From Isoetes taiwanensis (taxonomy: Eukaryota; Streptophyta; Lycopodiopsida; Isoetales; Isoetaceae): a DNA stretch of 64,000 bases. Position numbers and translations under genes: made by a program. Each line of letters begins with the position of its first letter. The stretch's first letter is position 1. The notes under the pieces were generated by a model that was given only the letters and a program-made list of their open reading frames with translations, did no database searches and was not told the origin of the DNA. The stretch lies in the NCBI GenBank assembly GCA_021234155.1, contig JAJEKV010000028.1, positions 11,240,134 to 11,304,133 of the forward strand. Reading direction: 5' to 3'. Of this stretch, positions 1-10,542 are shown piece after piece.

Positions 1-175
1 TTGTGTATTTATGACTGGCAACCAGTAATACCTAACTGCATGTCAACTTACACCCTAACTTATCATGCATTCTCGCCAAACCTGACAGATTTTGTCACTA
101 CAACTTGCCAGAACCAAATACCTAACAAAGAACATAAAAAATTAGTTAGATTTTCGATGACACAAAAGAAATATA

Positions 176-418
176 TCATATCTTCATATCTTACTCACCA
201 GAATGAAGAAAATCGAACAAGAAGTCGCCAGAAGGTAAAAAGCTCAAGATTCTTCAAGAAACTTCAAGAAATCGAACAAGAAGTCGCTAGAAGATAAAAA
301 GCTCAAGATTCTTCAAGAAACTTCAAGATATCTTCATATCTTACTCACCAGAACGAAGAAAATCGAACAAGAAGTCGCCAGAAGGTAAAAAGCTCAAGAT
401 TCTTCAAGAAACTTCAAG
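176..418. repeat. Short tandem repeat array
   Basis: A unit of about 91 bp, then a truncated unit of about 59 bp, then another full unit repeat head to tail. Each carries the landmarks AATCGAACAAGAAGTCGC and CTCAAGATTCTTCAAGAAAC. The copies differ at only a few bases, so the array is recent or homogenised. A looser relative with TCTGATTTT...ATCAGAAG blocks continues at 420-640. No convincing coding capacity is seen. Confidence 0.85.
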
Positions 419-1049
419 AACTTCTGATTTTTTGACAAAATCGTGCCTATCACTAAGCATTGCCTCGCCGGAACTAATCAGAAGGAGTAGGACTCGTACC
501 AAAACAACAAAAACCTCAAGAACCTTCAAAAGACTTGAAGGATTTCTGATTTTCTAACAAAATCCTACCTAACACTAACGAGCGCCTCGCTGGATCTAAT
601 CAGAAGCAGTAGAAGTCCTACAGCGACCAAGATCGGCTCGCCGAAATCAAACCAGAGAGCAAAAATTTTATCTCGAACGTAATCCCCCCTTACCTGGATT
701 ACGTAAGGGTATCTATTTCCCTCGGGTTTTTCGCCTCGAAATATTCCTCGGCGGAGCACTCGCGGCTCCGCCGCTCGTGCGCCGCCTCAGCTGGCGGCGC
801 CGCCTCGGAATTTCTTCGGTGGAAAACCCTCGGACCATAGATTGCCTATTACATAATAAATGTCGCCTTCAAATTACTATAAAATTTTGTGCATTTTATC
901 CGACATAAAAGTCCTCCCTGTTTTGCAGAGCGACGCCATTACATCACAACCATCACAATTTCTCCTTTCCTTTTGCGTCCCCTATTCTTATATTTTTCGA
1001 AGACTTTATCTAGTCTAGAGAGGGAAGGCCCCTGGATGCAACTATTGAA
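419..1049. other. Intergenic DNA with GC-rich inverted repeats
   Basis: No gene is recognised. Three perfect or near-perfect inverted repeats sit close together: CCTTAC/GTAAGG near 687-707, CGGCGGAGC/GCTCCGCCG near 748-772, and GCGCCGCC/GGCGGCGC with a 6-base loop near 781-802. The local GC content contrasts with the AT-rich surroundings. They could be part of an LTR or other transposon end, but no partner copy is visible. Confidence 0.5.
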
Positions 1050-1490
1050 TTTGATATATTCTATAGGGTATGGGAAAAAGCCTGGAAAGGTTGGGGCCCA
1101 TGGAATAAAGATTTCCATGAAGGGTTCGCCATTTTGGTTTGTTGGTTTTCAGGCGTTAGTGCATAGCATTTTGGTATCGAGCCATAGTTCAATTCCTCGT
1201 AGCAACATCTAACATTTGGTATCAGAGCCATGGTTCAATTCCTCGTAGCAACATTGGTGTGTTCCACATGCTTGAGCTGCATCTCGAGGAAGGGAATTCC
1301 TTGTGGCAAGATTGGTGTGTTCCACATTCTTAAGGGCAAGCATCTCGAGGAGTCGGGGGATTGATATAAATCTATGGGGTATGGGATAAAGCCTGGAAAG
1401 GTTGGGCCCCGTTGGATAACGATTTCCATGAAGGATCCACCCTTTTGAGTGTTGGTTATTGCTAGAGGTGCTAGTGCGTAACAAAATCTG
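1050..1490 (+). repeat. Duplicated copia LTR-end/primer-site remnant
   Basis: TGGTATCAGAGC, the plant copia primer-binding sequence complementary to initiator-Met tRNA, occurs at about 1,216-1,227, directly after an LTR-like end ...CATCTAACA. A second, slightly damaged copy (TGGTATCGAGCC) lies about 45 bp upstream, and both are followed by CAATTCCTCGTAGCAACAT. A larger block with GGGTATGGGA and AGCCTGGAAAGGTTGGG occurs at 1,060-1,137 and again at 1,376-1,447. No gag ORF follows, so this is a decayed, internally duplicated remnant. It is distinct from elements A and B. Confidence 0.6.
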
Positions 1491-1889
1491 GCTGCATATT
1501 CTCTAGATCCATTCTCCTGACTAAAATTTGAGCTTTGGCTTGCTTGATTTTAAGAAGCTTTGAAATTTTATGGTGTTTCTTGTTCTTGGCTTGTTGTTCG
1601 TTTTTTCTACAATTTCATTGCATGGTCTATTCTGCAACTTTGGAATGGTCATCTATGTGCTTATTTGTCCATTCTTAGCTCCAATTTTTCTTAGAACAGA
1701 GAAACCCAATTGTTATCAATGAATATCTAGCCATAAATGAGAGTTTTTTGAATTTTATTGACTTTAGAGCCACAAATTTCTCTTCTTTCAGTTCATTGAA
1801 CATTTCATTTATGCACTTCAGTCGAGTTTGATAACTCTTTTTCATACTTTGTCAAGTTGCATTTCATTTGTGCCCTTCTGTTTTCTCGA
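1491..1889. other. AT-rich stretch with no recognised feature
   Basis: T-rich on the plus strand, with no long ORF, no repeat shared with other parts of the window and no recognised motif. It may be decayed sequence downstream of the LINE fragment, which is read on the minus strand, but nothing supports this directly. Confidence 0.4.
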
Positions 1890-2610
1890 AGACCCTGTTA
1901 GCCGGATATGAGAACCACTGAGCTTGCTTGTCCTTCCAGTGGGCTTTGAGGCGCTGTGGACCCATTGCTACTGCCAATGCAAGGTTGGGCAATCAGGCAT
2001 CACCTGTACCAATTACCTTCTGAGAGTAAATAATATGGCATTCCAGTGCAGCTCTTTGAAGGGGTAGAAAACCCGTCTCCTGGAGGAGGATATGATATGG
2101 AACTGTGGATTTCACCCCAAGTGCCCGTGCTAAGAAGGCCTTCTGTACCTGCTTCAGGTCATTCCAGGTGGTGAGGGATATCACCGGACCCCACACCTCC
2201 GCCCGTCTGGGGAGAACCGACTTCGACCAAGGAGCTCGGGGTGTGGATGGTATTTGGGCATATAACTCTGCCTTGTGGCTATTGCTCTGCATGGCATATA
2301 GTGCTTTCTAGCCTGCTGTGACACGCAACTTGATGGAAGCATCCCGGTCGCGTGATATAAAGAACTTCGATCCCTAAATACTTATAGGGACGAAGCTACC
2401 TCTACATCTTGTCCCTGGTAAGTGAATGATGGGAGCCTTGTTTGACGAGATGATGGAACTAGAAGCACTCTAGTTTTGGCCAAGTTAACTCTCATGCTAG
2501 TGAATCGACAGAAATTGTCTAGAGCCTCCAGGTATCATTGCATGTCTTCTGGGGTATAGGCTAGAAGGTTAACGTCATCAACATATATGAGTTGCCGAAT
2601 AATGTGATGC
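1890..2610 (-). pseudogene. Non-LTR (LINE) reverse transcriptase, 3' part, decayed
   Basis: Read on the minus strand, the segment begins with the polymerase active site YVDD (2,574-2,585) in the context LIYVDDVNLLAYTPEDMQ. It continues through FCRFTSMRVNLAKTRV, a typical LINE RT thumb sequence. The longest open part, 1,993-2,292, contains WNDLKQVQKAFLARALGVK and ILLQETGFLPLQRAALE, the post-RT region shared by many plant LINE ORF2 proteins. In-frame stops occur at MQ*YLEAL and in the middle section, and the endonuclease and N-terminal RT are absent, as expected for a truncated dead copy. Family assignment beyond non-LTR retrotransposon is not attempted. Confidence 0.82.
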
Positions 2611-2689
2611 ATAAGTTAAGTTATACATGCTTGCATCCTTTCTAGGGGCATGGAGCTTGATATAATGATGGAAGGTTCTCTTGTGAATA

Positions 2690-3760
2690 TGTTGGAAAGT
2701 GTAGGAACTTGTGCGATGCATGTAGAGTTTTTGAAGTCATGCACATGCCAAATATTGTAGCATGAAACTCAACGCGATGCAAAGATATGCGAGCATGAAT
2801 TCCACGAGGGGTTCTTAACTTATTTGGACAAATGCAATAGGTAAGGATTGCTCCAGACCAAAGCACCTTGAATACCATACTTGATGCCTTTGCCATTCCA
2901 GCTGCCCCCACTGAAGGGCGGCTATTGCATTCATACGTTATTTGGAAAGGTTTTCATTTGGATGTGGTTGTGGGGACTGCACTTATCAACATGTATGTAA
3001 AATGTGGGTGTTTGGATGAGGCTTGCATGATATTCAACTCTATATGTACTAATGACATAATATTATGGGCAGCAATGTTTACAGCATATGCAGAACATGG
3101 GCATGGTAGGGAGACCCTCCTACTTTTCTATGATATGCAACTTAGAGGCTTGAAGGCAAATAATGTCGTCTTCATTAGTGTGCTTTCTGCATGCAGTCAT
3201 GCATGTCTATTTAATGAGGGGCTGAATTACTTTGTCACAATGTCAAGAGGTTATTACCTGACATTGGAGCAAAGCATCAGGGATGCATTATTGATCTTCT
3301 TGGGCGTGATGGTCTATTAGATGAAGCAGAAGATTTTGTTCACAATATTCCAACTCACTTTTGTACAATTTCATGGACGACCTTGCTTGATCCTTGTTGA
3401 AGTTGTGGGGACTTGAAACGATGACATCACATAGCTATGCACGTTTGCGACTTGGACCCAGACAATGTTGGAGCATACGTGCTGCTATCGAATATCTATG
3501 CATCATTTGACTATGATAATGCAGAATATGATCAGGAGATTTCATGTGCATAGGACTATGCCATCTCTTCGTCAAAAATCCCTATATGATACGACTTGTT
3601 TTGAACAGGAATGCCTAAGCTTCAGGTGGAATTGTCATTTTGCTATTGGAAAAACCCACCACATACCATTCCATGAGTGCTGCTATTCGTAGTCATGACT
3701 TTCCTTTAGGGCACGATTACCATACATTCTTCTGGCAACACAAATGAAAACTACATTGCT
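2690..3760 (+). pseudogene. PLS-class pentatricopeptide repeat (PPR) protein, broken C-terminal part
   Basis: PPR proteins are organelle RNA-binding factors. In-frame pieces show tandem motifs in the usual order: ACRVFEVMHMPNIVA, then VLNLFGQMQ*VRIAPDQSTL, then LLHSYVIWKGFHLDVVVG, then ALINMYVKCGCLDEACMIFN, then YAEHGHGRETLLLFYDMQL and FISVLSACSHACLFNEGLNY. After a frameshift near 3,250 the frame resumes as IIDLLGRDGLLDEAEDFVHN, and later as GAYVLLSNIYASF and FAIGKTHH, which match the end of the PLS series and the E-type tail. Several stops and at least three frame changes make it a pseudogene. The longest open stretch is 2,868-3,320. The N-terminal half and any targeting peptide are missing. 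Confidence 0.88.
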
Positions 3761-3833
3761 AAGGTGTATGATAAATCTTTAAGCTCTGCATCGACAATTT
3801 CAGATTATATGGACAATAACATCCACAAAAATT

Positions 3834-3842
3834 TCCAATGGA
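3834..3842. repeat. Left TSD of retroposon
   Basis: TCCAATGGA, identical to 5,225-5,233 immediately after the poly(A) tail. Nine matching bases in this position are unlikely by chance but not conclusive. Confidence 0.55.
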
Positions 3843-5190
3843 AGATGAGCGGAAGCGGCAGCGGCTAGGGCGGTGGCGGAGGTGAGGCTACCGCCGCTTC
3901 ACCTTGCTTCCGGATTAGCAGCGAGGCATGAAGCAAAGATCTGGAGTTGGATGCCAGGCCATGATGCTTTCTAACCGCAAGATTGATTATCACAGGTTTT
4001 CTCCAGATTTTTCCAGGGATGTAGTCTGTAGGCGATCTTCAACTTTGGGTCAGTTTTGGTTGCATTTCCCACTCTTTCCTTGCAGTTCTTGAAGGATTCC
4101 TTTGAGGCCGGGTGGAAGGCACAGGATGGATGGGATTTATGCGGGGCTAATTGGATCAAAGCGAAGCGAGCTCATGTTACGGTTTAGTACGGGGTAAGCT
4201 TCATCGAAGAGGTAAAGTCTTGCGGATTACGGAAGTATCTTGGATTTACTCTTACCCTTTCTTGCTGGCGGAAAGACAAAATGTGTATTAAGAACAGATC
4301 AGGTACTCAGGCACTTTTGGGGCTTTCTAGTTTTATGCAAATAAATTGCTGGATTTGTTTTGAATAGAATAGCCGAGCTAGGGATATGATGTGGCGTGAA
4401 GATTACACATCTTGCACCGGGCTTTTTGAGGGAGGAGTAAATGTTTGGGCATATTTTTGTCTAGCCGGCTTCAATTGGATTGCCTACCCGACAATGCAGC
4501 ATTTTATTTGATGCAATTCACAGGTGATTTATTTGAGTAAAGCCGAGAGACCAGAATCCATGAAGCGGTGGCAGCTTCTATAAGCAGAGTGGCAGGCTGC
4601 TCTTCTTACACTGATTTATTTCTTTATTTCACTTCTTTGTACCTCGGTAAGAGTAAAATGTGCAGTGATAGCTGGTAGTATAGCCGGTCTTCTATGCTAC
4701 TTCAAAAGTAGTACACAGATAGATTTGGTGGTAGTTGCCATGATTAACAAGATGGATGTGCTTATTTATCAAGGATGTATGGGCTCCTTGATGGGACAAT
4801 GGAAGTGGAAGACTCCCTTACAGGGTGACCCTTTCAGTGGAGATTGCCGAGCTAGGGGGCTATACAGGAGCTTCTATATCCTGCACCAGGCTTTTAGGGG
4901 AGGAGTCTGGCGGCTGGGCTTGTACTAAGCCTAGCTAGCTTTAGGCTATCTGCGACCCCGACAATGCAGCACTCTACTATGCACCTCAGACACAACATTT
5001 TGAGAATCAGGTTTCTTTAACCATTGTTAGCTATCTTATACTTCTTTTGTTTTGCTGTTACTCATTTGAATAAGTTCCAGTTCATAGAGGATGAAGAGGT
5101 TGAGGTTACTCCTGTAGTAATCCTCTGTGAAGTTTGAAACATTGTACTCTGTACTTTTTATTATATAAAATATAAAAACTTCCTTTTCTC

Positions 5191-5224
<34 letters not shown>
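3843..5224 (+). mobile_element. Poly(A)-tailed retroposon (LINE 3' end or retroposed transcript)
   Basis: The segment ends in 33 uninterrupted A residues (5,192-5,224), preceded by an AT-rich 3'-UTR-like tail containing TTATATAAAATATAAAAAC. The 9-bp sequence TCCAATGGA occurs right after the tail (5,225-5,233) and again at 3,834-3,842, giving a plausible TSD and a 1.38-kb insert. The 5' end is GC-rich (GCGGAAGCGGCAGCGGC). No RT or ORF2 motif is seen. An internal repeat is visible: GCCGAGCTAGGG...CCCGACAATGCAGCA occurs near 4,370-4,500 and again at 4,846-4,970. It could be a 5'-truncated LINE, a long SINE or a retroposed noncoding RNA. Confidence 0.6.
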
Positions 5225-5227
<3 letters not shown>

Positions 5228-5233
5228 AATGGA
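5225..5233. repeat. Right TSD of retroposon
   Basis: TCCAATGGA directly after the A33 tail. In the second copy of this unit the equivalent site reads TCAATGGA at 35,661. Confidence 0.55.
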
Positions 5234-5294
5234 CAAGGGTGAATGGAAGTAGAAGGAGAATTAGAAACAATCAAATGAAGAGACATGATAAAGA

Positions 5295-5960
5295 TTATTA
5301 ACACAAAGAGATCAGGGGTAATTCTAAACATTATCAACAGCTTGCTTCTGATGCTAAGGCTGTCTCAGGGGTTAAAGTCCTGCAATTCTATGATAAGAAA
5401 AAGGATAAGGGGAAGTCTCCCATGCAAGATAATGCATCTTATACTGATGACCTACATAACATGCTTAATCAGGTAATTGCATATGTTAAAGACAATCAAA
5501 ATGTACAACCTTATTCTTTGATGGATTTTCCACCTCAAGCAAGGTAAGAGTGTTCCATTAATTAATAAAAGCCACAAAAGTCATGAAAGGGGAAAAAGGC
5601 CCTATTTTTCAACCAGCCATATTCAAAGGTCTTAAAATATATGATGACATTTTATCTGGGAAAGAAATCTGGGAAATTACTGCAACATTAGCACAGACTA
5701 AAAATTCTGATCAAGCAACAGAAAATGCTAATGTCAAGAAATTTGTCAGTACATTTACAAATGAAGATACTCCAGCTAATACATGGACTACATTATGTGC
5801 AAATACTTGCTCTAATCCAGTGAAGGTTAAAGCCTTCAGAATCAACAATTCTGAAGCTTTGGCAGAATCTGTTAAGGAAGTTCAACCAAATGTTCCTGTT
5901 TCATCTGCATCAGCAAAAATTCATCTTCACGACAAACCTGAAGATAGAATTGATTGTTAA
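5295..5960 (+). pseudogene. Unrecognised plus-strand coding-like fragment
   Basis: Two adjoining open stretches in different frames look protein-like. The first runs from about 5,330 to a stop near 5,546 and includes QLASDAKAVSG and YDKKKDKGKSPMQDNASYTD. The second, 5,583-5,960 (125 codons), includes FKGLKIYDDILSGKEIWEI and ends RIDC. Composition is hydrophilic, rich in Lys, Asp, Asn and Ser, and resembles disordered gag or LINE ORF1 leader sequence, but no domain is recognised. The second copy of the unit (35,700-36,400) carries the same segment with many small indels. Function is unknown. Confidence 0.35.
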
Positions 5961-5964
5961 TCAA

Positions 5965-6449
5965 TATGAGGTATTTGCTAGTTTAAATGTTAATGAAGAT
6001 TTAGATTTTTTATTGAGCAATAAAGCAAACCTTGATGTTTAGGGTCTGGATTCGGGATCTCCTGCAAGACAGCCCTCTGTGAGGACCCTTGGATCAAACA
6101 GGAGAATCTAGGCTGAGTGTCACACGGGATTTTGCTAAAGAACAGAAAGAGAGAAACCAGAAAGAACAACAACAAACAGTGAAGGTAATGATGCTTCCTT
6201 GATATCACTGAGTGTACATGAGCTCTCGGAGAACGAGAGAAAGACTAGAGACAAGGACTAAAACTCATCCAGAAAACTGAGTTCTAACTCTACTCATATA
6301 TATAGTACAATGGCCTTGGGCCCAAAATACGTGTTTGGCAGATTTCGCTACCAACTCCTTGATCAAAGCCTGATTTTCAGGAAATATGGCGGTGCCTTCG
6401 TTACGTGCCTGGAATCACACTAAGTGCTGATTGTACTTCTGCAGGTGCG
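5965..6449 (-). other. LTR-like 3' region of the minus-strand host element
   Basis: Downstream, on the minus strand, of the coiled-coil ORF. It holds an alternating TATATATA motif near 6,296-6,304, followed in the minus sense by a long pyrimidine-rich tract with TGTTTGTTGTTGTTC, as in many plant LTR U3-R-U5 regions. No matching LTR lies elsewhere in the window apart from the duplicated copy (about 36,400-36,840), so the LTR boundary cannot be fixed. The label is inference from position and composition. Confidence 0.35.
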
Positions 6450-8400
6450 TCATTTATCTGTTCTCTGTCTCTTCTTTGGCGTGGTCTTTGTCGCGGTCTT
6501 CGGCGTGGTCTTCGGAGGGGGTTTGCTACATGATGCTTGACCTTGACCTGGTGTCTTATTTCTACCTTGATCCGTGGTGTGCATGAATAGTCCTGCCCCA
6601 ACCAAAACGACACTCAGCGGAGAGAAAAGGTGGAACAGATTCAGGAGGCGAAAATCCAGCAACTTCAAAATCATCTTGTCTGGTATGGGGGCGGTTGCCA
6701 GAATGGTAGGTCATGATAAGCTCCTGCCATTCCTTGAGAGCTTCCGGAGTATTGAGGCCAATTGCTGGATGAGCATCAATGAGAAAGTCAGACTGCACCA
6801 TGTCTTCAAGGGCATGGTGAGCCTCTGCAGGGACATATTGGCACTCCATCAGAAGACAGGTTTAAAGGCCAAAGGCCAAAGGCACGGGCGCTTGCATTAG
6901 GGTTGCAATAATAAATGGGTCTCTTCCGTGCAAGAGAACACAACAGAAGGCACTTCGGAGCAGCCATCACAAAAACACGCTTTGACGATGAAAGCGAAGG
7001 ATCCGAGGAGGTGGCAAAGACGCTCCAAGAACCGAGTGAGTTGAAGGCGTGAGTAGGCATCTGCCAGCCTCTTTTGTTGGGGATATAAATCCAATTGCTA
7101 GTATTTCTAAGGTATTCCCGTCAGGCCAGACAGAGCGGCGAACAAAGCGGGGATCCCACCTGAGATCAGTGGAAATCTGAGCAGGAGTCCAGTCAGCGTG
7201 CCCGTCCATAACCTTGGTCCAAAAGGGGAGACGTCAATCAGAGGTGAGATAGCGTCTTCGTGGTGGCGCTCCCAAAGATGCATACGGATAATTATCTGGT
7301 TGGGACTGCATCGTGGGCTTCTGAGCCTGCTCCCTGAATTCTCGAATGAGATCCGCATCCAATGTTTGACACCATTGTTCCCAATCTGAAGAAGGGAGCA
7401 TACTATGTACAGGGGGAGAAACCCATTCCTTCATTCCTTGGAGACAGTCTGGCTGTCCAGAGAAAAACACGCAGAGTGTTGTAGCCACCAAGATGTTGCA
7501 AATAGATTTGGGTAAATTGAATACCCTCATCCTCAGACAAATTCTTACGGACTGTTGCAGAGTCTCGACGCTCCAAAGAGGAAGATGAGTAGCAAGCTCT
7601 GGCATATACTCCTCTTTGAAGGTTTTGGCTTGAGTTGGATCCTATAAATATTTGTTCTCTGGTAACAGTAACCATTGAGCCTGTTCATTGCCACTGAATA
7701 CCCGGTTGGGTCCATCATTGAACTTGTCCATAGTATCAGCCAGATAGAAATCATGAAGGACATAAGGTATGGGCTGGACCAGGCGGAAGATGAAGAATTC
7801 AGGATCTTCACAGATGAAGAGACCATAGACCAAGAGAGCACATAAGAGTCCTTTATCCTCAATGGAGAGATCTGGCCATATAGTGAGAAGATCGGTGCTG
7901 GAGAGGGGCTCATGAATTTTGCCGTTTGCAGAATACCACTTGAGCAGAAAAAGATGACGGCGTGAGACAACATAATCCAAATAACTGGAGGGAGTGAAGT
8001 AATCCCGTGGAATTGTCATAGCCGGCTGCAAGTAGATCTCGTGTTGACTCTGCGCTTCTTCAGCAGACTGGAGAGCTTGATTGAGTTGATGTTCCAGGTC
8101 ACGGATTTTGTTATCTTTGTCCATGAGGAGACGAGACTGATCACGGAATCTGCGGTGTGAGTGCGTGGCGTGGGAAGATGAAGGAGCCTGAGTAGAGAAC
8201 TGAAGTTGAAGACTTGCAATTTCAGTATCATCAATCAACTTCTATTTTTGGGCTTCAACAATCTGAGCCTTCGAGAAGAGATATTTGGCCTTCGAGAAGA
8301 GATATGCGGGCATCACGAAGTTCAATATGTTGTAACTGACTGTTGTAACCTATGGAGAGATCTGTGTACATGGTCTGGAGGTCAGTAAGGAGCTTATCCT
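6450..8400 (-). pseudogene. Host-element sense ORF, C-terminal part (coiled coil), interrupted by element A
   Basis: This continues the reading frame that starts at 15,596. The join across element A is exact once A and one ATCCT copy are ignored. The frame enters with QLKDKD and KLLTDLQTMYTDL, then a duplicated RISLLEGQISLLEGS, then NKIRDLEHQLNQALQSAEEA: a clear coiled coil. A more globular part follows, including LDYVVSRRHLFLLKWYSANG and DKGLLCALLVYGLFI (longest open piece 7,642-8,238). Further pieces end RRYLTSD* at 7,234, and another coding-like segment ends in a basic tail, TPKTATKTTPKKRQRTDK, near 6,450. Several stops and frame changes occur. No known domain is recognised. By position it lies downstream of a gypsy pol (see the findings). 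Confidence 0.55.
8396..8400. repeat. Left TSD of copia element A
   Basis: ATCCT, identical to 14,344-14,348 just outside the 3' LTR. Five-base TSDs are the rule for Ty1/copia integration. Confidence 0.9.
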
Positions 8401-9189
8401 TGTTGGGAAAATTCTGTTTTCCAGTTCACCTTATAATGAGAAAACGTTCTCAGAGTATTTTACAGAAAATAAAGATTATACCTTAGGCAGAATGCAGTTG
8501 TGAAAACAATAAGAGAAGTTGTCAGTTGAGAACAGTTAAAAATCAATGAAGCTAGGGGAATGACCTAGTTGTCATACAGTGACTAATGCAGAACAAGGTT
8601 GAAGACTGCAAGTTGATTCGAGCTAGAGAAAAGGTCAAGTGTTCACTTAACATTTTTAATGGTTGCATATTGTGACCATTGGAAATGCATTTAAACCATT
8701 GAAAAAATGTTAAACGGGTTTATTTGCGAAAAGGAGAAATAGAGATGCTCGAATTAGAAACAGTTATGGTGGGAAATCCAGAATCGAAATTAGAAGGATT
8801 GATCGGTCGAATGAATCTGTAGAACGGATCGGTAGAGTTGCAAAACCGCCGGATCTGTGTAAATAAAATGTAAGATGAATAGATAGATAATATATGGGGG
8901 TCGGCAAAGCAGACCATTTTCATTTTGTATCGAGACTAAGGTAATGGTATTGAAAGGGTTTTATGAATACTTAGGCCTTATGATGAAAAACATCTCAAAT
9001 GCTAAATGATGAAATAGACATATTGTTTATTGGTTCTTGATAAAGAAATGATCATTGTCTTATATAGATCATAAGGAACGAAATCATGTGTTTCTGGAGA
9101 GTTGAATCATGTTGTTATGAACATTGTCATATATTAAGGATGTATTATCCTATGTAATATCGATACAATAAAGTAAAAAATTTCTAACA
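8401..9189 (+). repeat. 5' LTR of element A
   Basis: Begins TGTTGGGAAAATTCTG and ends TTTCTAACA, with TG...CA termini. It matches 13,556-14,343 with few differences, for example AAAACGTTCTC versus AAAAAGTTCTC, and AAAGTAAAAAATTTC versus AAAGTGGAAATTTC at the 3' end. Confidence 0.96.
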
Positions 9190-9190
9190 G

Positions 9191-9202
9191 TGGTATCAGA
9201 GC
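9191..9202 (+). other. Primer-binding site of element A
   Basis: TGGTATCAGAGC, complementary to the 3' end of plant initiator methionine tRNA, placed two bases after the LTR end as in most plant copia elements. Confidence 0.93.
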
Positions 9203-9221
9203 AGGTTATAGACATTCAAGA

Positions 9222-10180
9222 ATGTCAAGCAGGTTTGGAGCAGGATTGTTGAGTGCCATTGAAGTCTTTAGAGGAGACTCTGGTTTTCAGGTATGGAAGG
9301 AAAAGGTTAAGCATGTGTTGGAGGTAGAAGATCTTTGGGATCTGATAGAAAACACTGAAGAGGAAGTAAGGTTAAGAAGGAGAGTTGTGGCTGAGAGTAG
9401 CTCAAATACTGAAGGAAATGCAGAAGTGCAGAGTGAAGAAACAAGTGCAGTGTCAACAAGAAGAGGATCTGGAGATAAGGCCCGAATAAAGGAAGCTCAA
9501 GGAATTATCATGAGCAAAGTAAGTTCCAGCATTGTGCTAAAATTAAGAGGTATGACACCTAAGCAAATGTGGAATTACTTGTTGATAAATTATGAGGAAA
9601 AGACATCCTCTCAAATTGATGTATTGGAAAATGAGTTGAGGAGACTAAAGTTTCATGAAAATGATGATGTCAATGAGTTTTTGCAAAACTTTGACAATGT
9701 AATTGCAGACTTAGAAGGAGCAGGCGTACCTTATACACAGCAGCAGCAGGTCCTAGCCATGTCAAGAGCTTGTTCAGGTCTGGGTAATATCTCCATATTC
9801 ATGAGGACAATTGCTAGAACCAAGGTTGAGGCAGAAAGAATGTTAAAAACAGAATTAGAACAGAATAAAGTTCTTGGTGAGAATGATACTGCTCAAATAC
9901 TATTTGTCAAGGGAAAAGGGGATAACAAAAATAAGCAAGAGGCACGTCATGAAGGAAGAGTAGGACCATGCTTTAATTGTAACAAATATGGCCATTTAAA
10001 GATTGACTGCCCTAATGTTTCAAGAGAGATATATTGTTATCATTGTTGAGGCAGAGGGCATATTGCATCAACTTGCTCAACTCCCAAAGAAAGCATAGGA
10101 GCAAGAGGAAGGGGCAGAGGTGGCAGAGGTTCAGGTTTCAGGGGCAGGGGAAGAGGCAGAGGTAGAAAAATTAATTATGA
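9222..10180 (+). pseudogene. gag: Gag of element A
   Basis: Capsid/nucleocapsid protein. The ATG lies 19 bases after the primer site and starts MSSRFGAGLLSAIEVF. The central part (LRRLKFHENDDVNEFLQNFD, with ARTKVEAERMLKTELEQ further on) is the copia gag (UBN2-type) capsid region. A first CCHC zinc knuckle, CFNCNKYGHLKIDC, is intact near residues 254-267. A second, CYHC*GRGHIASTC, is interrupted by TGA at 10,047-10,049, leaving 275 codons. Past this stop the frame continues with an Arg/Gly-rich nucleocapsid tail (ARGRGRGGRGSGFRGRGRG). The same TGA is in the second copy, so it predates the duplication. Confidence 0.9.
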
Positions 10181-10542
10181 AGCAAATGTGGCTGAGGAAG
10201 TAAGCCTTGAAGAAGACAGCCCTGAAGAAAATGAGGAGGTAAGTAAATCTCTGGTTTCTTCATTTTCTAATGACAAAATTGATGATGACATATTAATTAT
10301 AGATAGTGGAGCTGAAAAATCGATAACATGTTCCTCTAAGCTGCTAAAGGATTGCAATGGAAGCAAAGGAGGCCACATCTAAGTGGGAAATGGAAATTTG
10401 CAGAAAATTGAAGATGTTGGAGTATTACAATTGTTTGATTTAGATGGCAAGATTGTAAACTTAAAAAATGTTCTTTGTGTTCCTACACTAGTGAGAAATC
10501 TCATATCAATTTCTCAGTTAGTAGATATGGGCTTCAAGGTTT
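10181..10542 (+). pseudogene. pol: Aspartic protease region of element A
   Basis: Retroviral-type protease that would cleave the polyprotein. The active-site motif is IIDSGAEKSIT near 10,300, matching the copia D-S-G-A pattern. A TAA at 10,381-10,383 interrupts ...GGHI*VGNGN, where copia proteases normally continue. The frame goes on to VLCVPTLVRNLISISQLVD, the conserved C-terminal flap and linker. A one-base insertion near 10,541 then shifts the frame into the integrase. The second copy has a different extra base at the same place, so the exact lesion is uncertain. Confidence 0.85.

Noticed and set aside
1-297. A 98-codon plus-strand ORF at the window start
   Set aside because: Its second half is simply the short tandem repeat translated, the start is arbitrary, and no domain or codon pattern supports it.
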